Shown: piece by piece, positions 57,250-64,000 of the stretch
Numbering within the stretch: the stretch's first letter is position 1
How the letters are laid out: each line of letters opens with the position of its first letter
Origin: Pareuzebyella sediminis
GTDB lineage: Bacteria; Bacteroidota; Bacteroidia; Flavobacteriales; Flavobacteriaceae
NCBI RefSeq assembly: GCF_008367235.1
Contig: NZ_VTZS01000006.1
Coordinates: forward strand, 62,001 to 126,000
Reading direction: 5' to 3'
Length of the DNA stretch: 64,000 bases
Notes under the pieces: model-generated
Seen by the model: the letters and a program-made list of their open reading frames with translations, nothing else
The model's database searches: none
What the model was told of the DNA's origin: nothing
Program-made: the position numbers and the translations under genes

Positions 57250-59127
57250 ATGAACCTGCTCAGTGTAGAGAACATATCGAAGTCATATGGCGAACTGGTC
57301 CTCTTTGAAAATCTTTCATTTGGTGTAAACAAAGATCAAAAAATTGCTCTAATCGCCAAGAACGGCACAGGAAAGACATCTATCTTAAATATTATGTCGG
57401 GGACAGACTCGCCGGACTCTGGACAGGTTAATTATCGTAAGGGCATCAGGGTTTCCTTCTTGGAGCAAGAGCCGGCCCTAGACCCTAATCTAACCGTGGA
57501 GGAAACGATATTTGCAGCTGATAACGAAATATTAAGGGTAATTCAACGCTATGAGAAGGCCCTTGAAAGTCCTGAAGATGTCGACACCTATCAAAGTGCT
57601 TTTGAAGCCATGGAGCGTTTTCATGCCTGGGATTTCGAAACATTATATAAGCAAATACTTTTTAAGCTAAAGCTTGAAGATCTTCATGCCAAAGTTGGCC
57701 TTCTTTCGGGTGGCCAAAAAAAGCGTTTGGCCCTTGCCAATGCGCTCATCAACAAACCAGACCTCTTGGTTCTGGACGAACCCACAAACCACCTCGACCT
57801 TGAAATGATCGAATGGCTCGAAGAATACTTCGCCAAAGAAAATATTACCCTTTTCATGGTCACACACGATCGTTTTTTTCTTGAAAGGGTTTGCAACGAA
57901 ATTCTAGAGTTAGATAACGGTCAACTGTATGCCTACAAGGGTAATTATTCATATTATCTAGAAAAGAAAGAAGCGAGACTCGAACAAGAAGCCGTCGAAC
58001 AACACAAATCGCAGCAATTGTTCAAAAAAGAGCTCGAATGGATGCGAAAACAACCAAAGGCCAGAACCACAAAATCAAAGTCCCGCATAGACGATTTTCA
58101 AGACATCAAGCAAAAGGCCAACCAGCGTAGAAAGGAACATGAAATACAACTGGAGATCAATATGGAACGTATGGGCAGTAAGATTTTGGAACTGCACAAG
58201 ATTTCCAAGTCTTTTCCCGGCAAGCCCATATTGGACCAATTCGATTATACCTTTACCACCGGGGAGCGGGTCGGCATCATCGGAAAAAACGGTACGGGAA
58301 AATCGACCTTTTTGAATATCATTACGGGTATCGAAAAACCCGATGGCGGTAAGGTCGTTGTTGGCGAAACCATCAGGTTCGGCTACTATACCCAAAAGGG
58401 AATCGAGATAAAACAGGGTCAAAAGGTCATCGATGTAATTCGTGATTTTGGTGATTTTATTCCCCTAAAAAAAGGAAGGCAAATTTCGGCACAACAATTG
58501 TTGGAGCGTTTTCTTTTCGATCGGAAAAAACAGTACGACTTTGTGGAAAAGCTCAGTGGAGGCGAACGAAAACGTTTGTATTTGTGCACGGTACTGATCC
58601 AAAATCCTAACTTTTTGATATTGGACGAACCTACCAACGATCTTGATATCGTGACCTTAAACGTGCTTGAAAGTTTTCTTCTTGACTTTCCCGGATGCCT
58701 TTTGGTCGTTTCCCACGATCGCTATTTCATGGATAAAATCGTCGACCACCTCTTTGTTTTCCGGGGTAATACGGTTATTGAGGATTTCCCTGGAAACTAT
58801 TCCGATTATCGGGCCTATGAGGATAGTAAGATTGCAGAAGTACGAATTGAAAAAGCGAGCAACAAAGAAAAAAACTCACAAAGTGCGAAGGTTCAAAATC
58901 CAGATAGCAGGAGTAAGCTTTCCTATCTCGAACAGAAGGAGTACAGAAACCTTGAAAGAGATATTCAGAATCTTGAGCTGAAGAAAAAGAAGTTACAGCA
59001 AAAATTTGCTGACGACTCCCTTACCGGCACCGAAATCGACCAATTATCCATAGACTTACAGGAAATCATCAATAGCATAGATAGTAAAACAGAAAGATGG
59101 TTCGAATTATCAGCCCTTTTGGAATAA
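57250..59127 (+). CDS. uup: ABC-F family ATPase, Uup-like
   Basis: 625 residues with two ABC domains: Walker A AKNGTGKTS and GKNGTGKST, signatures LLSGGQKKRLALANAL and KLSGGERKRLYLCTVL, Walker B LLVLDEPTNHLD and FLILDEPTNDLD. A linker of KK/EQ-rich helices separates them and the C-terminus is a coiled coil (KEYRNLERDIQNLELKKKK), as in Uup. ABC-F proteins act on ribosomes or in DNA-related processes, not in transport. Coupled closely to the DUF4105 gene. Confidence 0.9.
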   Translation: MNLLSVENISKSYGELVLFENLSFGVNKDQKIALIAKNGTGKTSILNIMSGTDSPDSGQVNYRKGIRVSFLEQEPALDPNLTVEETIFAADNEILRVIQRYEKALESPEDVDTYQSAFEAMERFHAWDFETLYKQILFKLKLEDLHAKVGLLSGGQKKRLALANALINKPDLLVLDEPTNHLDLEMIEWLEEYFAKENITLFMVTHDRFFLERVCNEILELDNGQLYAYKGNYSYYLEKKEARLEQEAVEQHKSQQLFKKELEWMRKQPKARTTKSKSRIDDFQDIKQKANQRRKEHEIQLEINMERMGSKILELHKISKSFPGKPILDQFDYTFTTGERVGIIGKNGTGKSTFLNIITGIEKPDGGKVVVGETIRFGYYTQKGIEIKQGQKVIDVIRDFGDFIPLKKGRQISAQQLLERFLFDRKKQYDFVEKLSGGERKRLYLCTVLIQNPNFLILDEPTNDLDIVTLNVLESFLLDFPGCLLVVSHDRYFMDKIVDHLFVFRGNTVIEDFPGNYSDYRAYEDSKIAEVRIEKASNKEKNSQSAKVQNPDSRSKLSYLEQKEYRNLERDIQNLELKKKKLQQKFADDSLTGTEIDQLSIDLQEIINSIDSKTERWFELSALLE

Positions 59128-59271
59128 CCGTAGAATACGTTTTACATTTGAAGGTAGAACTCCTATTTATGAACCTAAGCTCACTTTTTTTGATGTATGC
59201 TAGCTTGAAAAATCGCCCCTGTCTCCCTTAAAGGGTCCGGAAAACGTATTTAAAAAATTAAATGACCCATC

Positions 59272-59781
59272 GTGCATAGACTTTTGCCTTACTTGAAATT
59301 TCTCATGGCATCCTCTAACCAACACGGTGTACACTCCCCCTTTATATATAACTATATTACCAAATGTATCTATAGGTCTACCCCTTCTGCTTCGCGGCAT
59401 GCGAAGTCGATTCAAGTTCTGCTCAAGAGCATAGACTACTTTAACGTGAAAAAATTAAGGCTTCCTGCAGAAGACGAGAAGCTCAAATTACTGATAGAAA
59501 GCCGATTTCCCTACATTGAATTCGAGGGCGATACTTATGATATCCTTTACTTTACCAAATCAGAACTAAGAAAATTGCCCTCCATACTTTCGAAAGGTGA
59601 CTGCGTGCACAATCAATCGTTACTGTTGCTTGATGGTATTCATTACAACAAACGGTCTGAAGAAGCATGGAACCGGATACTAACCGATAAAAAAGCGAGG
59701 GTTACCGTAGATATGTTCTATTGTGGAGCAATATTCTTCCGCAATGAGCAGGCCGAAGAACATTTTAAAATACGAATTTGA
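59272..59781 (+). CDS. Shortened relative of a flavobacterial methyltransferase
   Basis: 169 residues. Both ends match a flavobacterial SAM-dependent methyltransferase family I know to be about 240 residues: N-terminal YLKFLMASSNQHGVHSPFIYN and C-terminal LLLLDGIHYNKRSEEAWNRI, VTVDMFYCGAIFFRNEQAEEHFKIRI (cited in two parts). The middle, which in relatives carries the GxGxG SAM-binding fold, is shortened and lacks a glycine-rich loop. The start is GTG at 59272, since a TGA lies 3 codons upstream. It is either an inactive structural remnant or has a different role. Confidence 0.7.
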   Translation: MHRLLPYLKFLMASSNQHGVHSPFIYNYITKCIYRSTPSASRHAKSIQVLLKSIDYFNVKKLRLPAEDEKLKLLIESRFPYIEFEGDTYDILYFTKSELRKLPSILSKGDCVHNQSLLLLDGIHYNKRSEEAWNRILTDKKARVTVDMFYCGAIFFRNEQAEEHFKIRI

Positions 59782-59814
59782 TTCATTAACTTTAAGTAAT
59801 TCGAATTTCAACTC

Positions 59815-59967
59815 ATGGATTATTCTATTTTTGCCGTATTAGCCATATTATTCTTAGTATATCTATTTATAACCTTTTATAACAAAAGACGTTCGGGAAG
59901 GCGAAAGAACAGAAAGTTCATGGAAGGCTACAAACGAAAGTCGAATGATAGGAAAGAAGAAAAATGA
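59815..59967 (+). CDS. Small single-pass membrane protein (50 residues)
   Basis: The frame is ATG-TGA with a hydrophobic N-terminal segment (residues about 3-22), then a very basic tail (NKRRSGRRKNRK and KRKSNDRKEEK). Typical of a one-helix inner-membrane microprotein. It lies 33 bp after the methyltransferase relative. No family recognised; its intact reading and composition support a real gene. Confidence 0.5.
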   Translation: MDYSIFAVLAILFLVYLFITFYNKRRSGRRKNRKFMEGYKRKSNDRKEEK

Positions 59968-60027
59968 GGAAAAACACCTTCTTTTACTGATCTCCTTTTT
60001 TAATTACTACATTTCAGAACACATAGC

Positions 60028-60615
60028 ATGAAAATATACACCAAAACAGGTGATGATGGTTCTACTGCTCTAATTGGTGGCAAACGAGTCAAAAAACACC
60101 ATATCAGAATCGAAAGTTATGGCACCGTAGATGAACTAAATTCTTGGCTTGGTCTCATTCGCGATCAAGAGATCGACGAATCATCACAGACCGACCTAGT
60201 CTACCTTCAAAACCGGCTATTCATCATTGGAGCCCTTCTTGCTACCGACCCAAAGAAAAAAGAAAACCGCTCTACGCTACCCAAATTGGAAGCGACCGAT
60301 GTCGAATGGCTAGAAAGGCGAATAGATCAAATGACAGAAAACCTGGCACCATTGACCCATTTTATCCTACCTGGCGGCCACACTATCGTGTCATACTGTC
60401 ATATTGCGAGAACGGTTTGTCGAAGAGCCGAGCGCATAAGTACCCTTCTTCACGAAAATGAACCCTTCGAAAGACATGCGCTTGTATTTCTAAATCGACT
60501 TTCAGATTATCTTTTTGTCTTGGCACGGAAATTGTCTAAAAGTCTTGAGGCAGAAGAAATAAAGTGGATTCCGAAAAAGGCAGGAGATTCTTCCACTGAT
60601 AAAGAAGTAAAATAA
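60028..60615 (+). CDS. Cob(I)alamin adenosyltransferase, PduO/MMAB type
   Basis: 195 residues. Typical N-terminus MKIYTKTGDDGSTALIGGKRV, then ESYGTVDELNSWLGL, and helix-bundle motifs ARTVCRRAERIS and LNRLSDYLFVLAR that form the ATP and cobalamin site. It adenosylates cobalamin to coenzyme B12 for mutases and B12-dependent regulators such as the MerR-B12 protein of this window. No other B12 genes are nearby. Confidence 0.92.
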   Translation: MKIYTKTGDDGSTALIGGKRVKKHHIRIESYGTVDELNSWLGLIRDQEIDESSQTDLVYLQNRLFIIGALLATDPKKKENRSTLPKLEATDVEWLERRIDQMTENLAPLTHFILPGGHTIVSYCHIARTVCRRAERISTLLHENEPFERHALVFLNRLSDYLFVLARKLSKSLEAEEIKWIPKKAGDSSTDKEVK

Positions 60616-60713
60616 AAAACTTAGTCAGAAGTTTGTGTTTTACTAATAATTTCATTATTTCTTCGTTATGAAATAATTAAAACAAAAATAATAACATAAA
60701 AAAGCTTGATTTA

Positions 60714-60744
60714 CTTGGCTATATGTATTTAAAAATTATTTTTG
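60714..60744 (+). promoter_or_regulatory. Promoter of the DUF2795 gene
   Basis: CTTG (60714-60717), 19-base spacer, then TATTTTTG (60737-60744), an exact match to TAnnTTTG. One mismatch in the -33 box. The ATG is 26 bp downstream. Confidence 0.55.
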
Positions 60745-60770
60745 CAAAAATTTAAAATCGAATAAATACC

Positions 60771-60995
60771 ATGTATTGGACATTAGAATTAGCATCCTAT
60801 CTGAGTGATGCGCCTTGGCCAGCGACAAAAGACGAATTGATAGATTATTCGATTCGAACTGGTGCGCCCCTAGAGGTTGTTGAAAATCTACAGTCTATGG
60901 AAGAGGAAGGTGGTGAAATCTATGAATCTATCGAAGAGATTTGGCCCGATTACCCTACAGAAGAAGATTACCTTTGGAACGAGGACGAATATTAA
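60771..60995 (+). CDS. DUF2795 domain protein upstream of secA
   Basis: 74 residues, acidic. The segment YLSDAPWPATKDELIDYSIRTGAPLEVVENLQ (about 10-41) is the DUF2795 fold. Short acidic tail (EEDYLWNEDEY). Such proteins commonly sit before secA in Bacteroidota and their role is unknown. A hairpin with T-run follows 25 bp after the stop, so it is probably a separate transcript from secA. Confidence 0.85.
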   Translation: MYWTLELASYLSDAPWPATKDELIDYSIRTGAPLEVVENLQSMEEEGGEIYESIEEIWPDYPTEEDYLWNEDEY

Positions 60996-61020
60996 TATTA
61001 TCACGTCAATAGAAACAAAA

Positions 61021-61046
61021 AAGTCTCCTTGGAGGCTTTTTTTTTA
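61021..61046 (+). terminator. Terminator after the DUF2795 gene
   Basis: AAGTCTCC (61021-61028) pairs with GGAGGCTT (61031-61038) with one T-G wobble and a two-base loop, followed by a long T-run. Confidence 0.75.
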
Positions 61047-61187
61047 TGTAATTTTGGCAGATAATCAATGGTTTTTTCGATATTCTAGAAGTTGGAACAC
61101 CTTTTGCCTACCTAGAGTAACATTACAAAATAATTATACTTCACCGCAAATTTCTTTTCAATAGCGGTTCAATTATAAACATATACT

Positions 61188-64000
61188 ATGAGTTTTTTAA
61201 ATTCCGTTCTTAAAGTATTCGTTGGGGACAAATCCGAAAAGGATGTAAAGGCCATGCAGCCTTTAGTCGAGCAAATTAAATCTTACGAAAAAGAACTAGA
61301 GCAAATTAGCCATGATGGGCTTCGTAACAAGACCCTATCCTTCAAAGCCAAGATAGCGGAAGATATTAACCACCTTACCGATCATATAAAAGCCCTTGAA
61401 GATGAAGTGAAGGTTTCAAACGACATCGATAAGAACGAGGATATCTATACAGAGATCGACAAACTTAAAGAAGAGGCCTACAAGATTACCGAAGGCACCC
61501 TCAACGAAATTTTACCGGAAGCTTTTGCCGTGGTCAAGGAAACCGCAAAGCGCTTTGCCAACAACGAAACCCTAACGGTTGCGGCTTCTGAATTCGACCG
61601 CAAAATTTCGGGCACTAAAGAGTATGTCAAACTAGAGGAGGACACGGCTATCTGGAGGAACTCTTGGGACGCGGCCGGGAAAGAAGTGACTTGGGATATG
61701 GTGCATTACGATGTACAATTGATCGGAGGTATTGCCCTGCACCAAGGTAAAATTGCCGAAATGCAGACCGGGGAAGGAAAAACATTGGTAGCCACACTTC
61801 CTTTGTATTTGAATGCCTTGGCCGGTAAAGGGTCTCATTTGGTTACCGTAAACGATTATTTGGCGAAGAGAGATAGCGCTTGGATGGCTCCTATCTTCGA
61901 ATTTCATGGACTTTCTGTAGACTGTATTGATCACCATCGTCCCAATTCAGAGGGTAGAAGAGCTGCTTATAACGCCGATATTACCTATGGAACGAATAAT
62001 GAATTCGGTTTCGACTATCTGCGTGACAATATGGCCCATACACCAAAGGATATCGTACAGCGCCCTCACCACTACGCCATTGTCGATGAGGTCGATTCCG
62101 TACTGATCGATGATGCACGTACCCCCTTGATTATTTCAGGCCCCGTACCAGAAGGCGATCGCCATGAATTCAATGAATTACGGCCTAAGGTAGCCGATAT
62201 TGTCAATAAGCAAAAGCAGCACTTGACAGGCGTTCTAGCGGAAGCAAAAAAGCTGATCGCCGAAGGTGACACCAAGGAAGGCGGGTTTTTATTGCTTCGC
62301 GTACATAGGGGCCTTCCTAAAAATAAGGCATTGATCAAGTTTCTTAGTGAAGAAGGTGTCAAGCAATTATTGCAGAAGACCGAAAACTATTACATGCAAG
62401 ACAACAATAGGGAAATGCCGAGGGTAGATGAAGACCTCTTGTTCGTTATCGATGAAAAGAACAATCAAATTGAGCTCACCGACAAGGGGGTAGACTATAT
62501 CTCAGGGGCTCAAGACAGGGATTTCTTTGTAATGCCAGATATAGGAGGCGAAATTGCCCAGATTGAAAATCAAAATCTTGAAATCGAGAAAGAGGCGGAA
62601 CTTAAAGAAGAACTTTTTAAGGATTTCGGGGTAAAGAGTGAACGCATACATACGCTCAGCCAACTATTAAAAGCCTACACCCTTTTTGAGAAGGACGTAG
62701 AATATGTGGTGATGAACAACAAGGTCATGATTGTCGACGAACAGACCGGACGAATTATGGAAGGCCGTCGCTATTCGGATGGGCTTCACCAAGCTATAGA
62801 AGCCAAAGAGAACGTTAAAATCGAAGCTTTGACGCAAACCTTTGCTACGGTAACGCTACAAAATTACTTTAGAATGTACAACAAACTTGCCGGTATGACG
62901 GGTACTGCGGTGACAGAGGCAGGTGAATTCTGGGAAATATATAAACTTGATGTAGTTGAAATACCGACCAACCGGCCCATTGCAAGGGACGACAGAAACG
63001 ACCTCATTTATAAAACAAAACGTGAAAAATACAACGCGATCATTGACGAGGTTACGAAATTGTCTCAGCAGGGAAGACCGGTACTTATTGGTACTACCTC
63101 TGTGGAAATATCGGAACTTTTATCGCGAATGTTGACCATACGTAAGGTAGAACATAACGTTTTGAATGCGAAATTACACAAAAAGGAAGCGGATGTAGTC
63201 GCACAGGCCGGCAAGCCAGGAGTAGTCACCATTGCGACCAATATGGCCGGTCGCGGTACCGACATCAAATTGACCGATGAGGTTAAAAAAGTGGGAGGTC
63301 TAGCGATTATAGGAACGGAACGACACGATTCCCGCCGGGTCGACCGTCAGTTAAGGGGGCGTTCCGGTCGTCAAGGAGATCCAGGTAGCTCTCAGTTCTA
63401 TGTATCGCTTGAAGATAACCTTATGCGGCTATTTGGTTCTGATCGCGTCGCCAAAATGATGGACAAAATGGGTCTGGAAGAAGGAGAGGTCATACAACAC
63501 TCCATGATGACCAAGTCCATTGAACGTGCCCAGAAAAAGGTCGAGGAGAACAATTTCGGGGTACGTAAGCGGCTGCTTGAATATGACGACGTTATGAATG
63601 CACAACGTGAAGTAGTCTATAAAAGAAGAAGACATGCCCTACATGGCGAACGATTAAAGGTCGATATCGCAAATATGGTATTTGATACCTGTGAAATCAT
63701 AGCCGATACCAACAAAGCGGCTAACGATTATAAAAATTTCGAATTTGAGCTCATCAAGTATTTTTCAATCACTTCTCCATTGTCGGAAGACGAATTCAAC
63801 AAGTTGGGTGTACAGGAAATTGCCAGTAAAGTATATTCAGAAGCGTATACGTATTATCAAAAGAAGATGGAGCGAAACGCCGCTACGGCATTTCCCGTAA
63901 TCAAAAAGGTCTTTGAAGATAATGCGAATAAATTTGAACGTATCGTTGTACCCTTCACCGATGGAATAAAAACGCTAAACGTAGTCACGAATTTACAAGA
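61188..64000 (+). CDS. secA: Preprotein translocase subunit SecA, 5' part
   Basis: The open frame runs from the ATG at 61188 to the end of the window, giving about 937 residues of a protein near 1,100 residues in Bacteroidota. Seen: N-terminal [19 protein letters not shown], Walker A QTGEGKT (193-199), [19 protein letters not shown], and the motif VI region [27 protein letters not shown]. The inserted stretch after [18 protein letters not shown] is a Bacteroidota-type insertion. SecA drives Sec-dependent export. The C-terminal zinc/SecB-binding tail is not covered. Confidence 0.96.
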   Translation, partial: MSFLNSVLKVFVGDKSEKDVKAMQPLVEQIKSYEKELEQISHDGLRNKTLSFKAKIAEDINHLTDHIKALEDEVKVSNDIDKNEDIYTEIDKLKEEAYKITEGTLNEILPEAFAVVKETAKRFANNETLTVAASEFDRKISGTKEYVKLEEDTAIWRNSWDAAGKEVTWDMVHYDVQLIGGIALHQGKIAEMQTGEGKTLVATLPLYLNALAGKGSHLVTVNDYLAKRDSAWMAPIFEFHGLSVDCIDHHRPNSEGRRAAYNADITYGTNNEFGFDYLRDNMAHTPKDIVQRPHHYAIVDEVDSVLIDDARTPLIISGPVPEGDRHEFNELRPKVADIVNKQKQHLTGVLAEAKKLIAEGDTKEGGFLLLRVHRGLPKNKALIKFLSEEGVKQLLQKTENYYMQDNNREMPRVDEDLLFVIDEKNNQIELTDKGVDYISGAQDRDFFVMPDIGGEIAQIENQNLEIEKEAELKEELFKDFGVKSERIHTLSQLLKAYTLFEKDVEYVVMNNKVMIVDEQTGRIMEGRRYSDGLHQAIEAKENVKIEALTQTFATVTLQNYFRMYNKLAGMTGTAVTEAGEFWEIYKLDVVEIPTNRPIARDDRNDLIYKTKREKYNAIIDEVTKLSQQGRPVLIGTTSVEISELLSRMLTIRKVEHNVLNAKLHKKEADVVAQAGKPGVVTIATNMAGRGTDIKLTDEVKKVGGLAIIGTERHDSRRVDRQLRGRSGRQGDPGSSQFYVSLEDNLMRLFGSDRVAKMMDKMGLEEGEVIQHSMMTKSIERAQKKVEENNFGVRKRLLEYDDVMNAQREVVYKRRRHALHGERLKVDIANMVFDTCEIIADTNKAANDYKNFEFELIKYFSITSPLSEDEFNKLGVQEIASKVYSEAYTYYQKKMERNAATAFPVIKKVFEDNANKFERIVVPFTDGIKTLNVVTNLQ

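Overview
The window reads as chromosomal DNA of a (probably marine) member of the Flavobacteriaceae, phylum Bacteroidota. The signs are a SusC/SusD outer-membrane pair, a protein ending in a type IX secretion sorting domain, many Bacteroidota-style lipoproteins, promoter elements of the TTTG / TAnnTTTG type rather than sigma70 boxes, tRNA genes without an encoded CCA end, and housekeeping genes typical of flavobacteria. The genus assignment is inference. No insertion sequence, prophage, integrase, CRISPR array or rRNA gene was seen.

Region A (about 1-31,430) is accessory and built for carbohydrate use. After the tail of an FG-GAP repeat protein come a RhaM-type mutarotase, two small membrane proteins and a phosphodiesterase. 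Next is a minus-strand series: 2-hydroxyacid dehydrogenase, HpaI-type aldolase, a large secreted glycosidase-like protein, a Tat-type metallophosphoesterase, and a Tat-type Gfo/Idh/MocA oxidoreductase. A divergent gene encodes a propeller plus helical-barrel lipoprotein. A second minus-strand series runs SusC, SusD, a lipoprotein paralogue of the glycosidase-like protein, a DUF3748/YidR-like lipoprotein and a complete-looking sialidase. Facing it, a plus-strand operon encodes a sodium:solute symporter, two tiny membrane proteins, a GH2 enzyme without signal peptide, a DegT-family aminotransferase and a second Gfo/Idh/MocA enzyme. The layout suggests glycan trimming outside and in the periplasm, import through SusCD, transfer to the cytoplasm by the symporter, then cleavage and redox/amination chemistry. 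No sialic acid lyase, epimerase or kinase gene and no local regulator are present, so the substrate is open.

Region B (31,430-36,850) holds a tRNA-Leu(GAG) with its own promoter and terminator, a T9SS protein with an Asp-rich N-terminal domain and four Ig-like repeats, a MerR regulator with a cobalamin-binding domain preceded by five direct GTTAAAA repeats, and two coupled TlpA-like proteins, one lacking its CxxC cysteines.

Region C (36,850-64,000) is mostly core: aconitase, MoxR ATPase, two SurA-like isomerases, a small operon with SRPBCC proteins and a class A beta-lactamase-like hydrolase, RluF, a carboxypeptidase-regulatory-like protein, a secreted LD-carboxypeptidase, a fasciclin protein, RecQ, KdsD-TatC-LptB, PssA, a DUF4105 protein, an Uup-like ABC-F ATPase, a shortened methyltransferase relative, cobalamin adenosyltransferase, a DUF2795 protein and the 5' part of secA, which runs off the end of the window.
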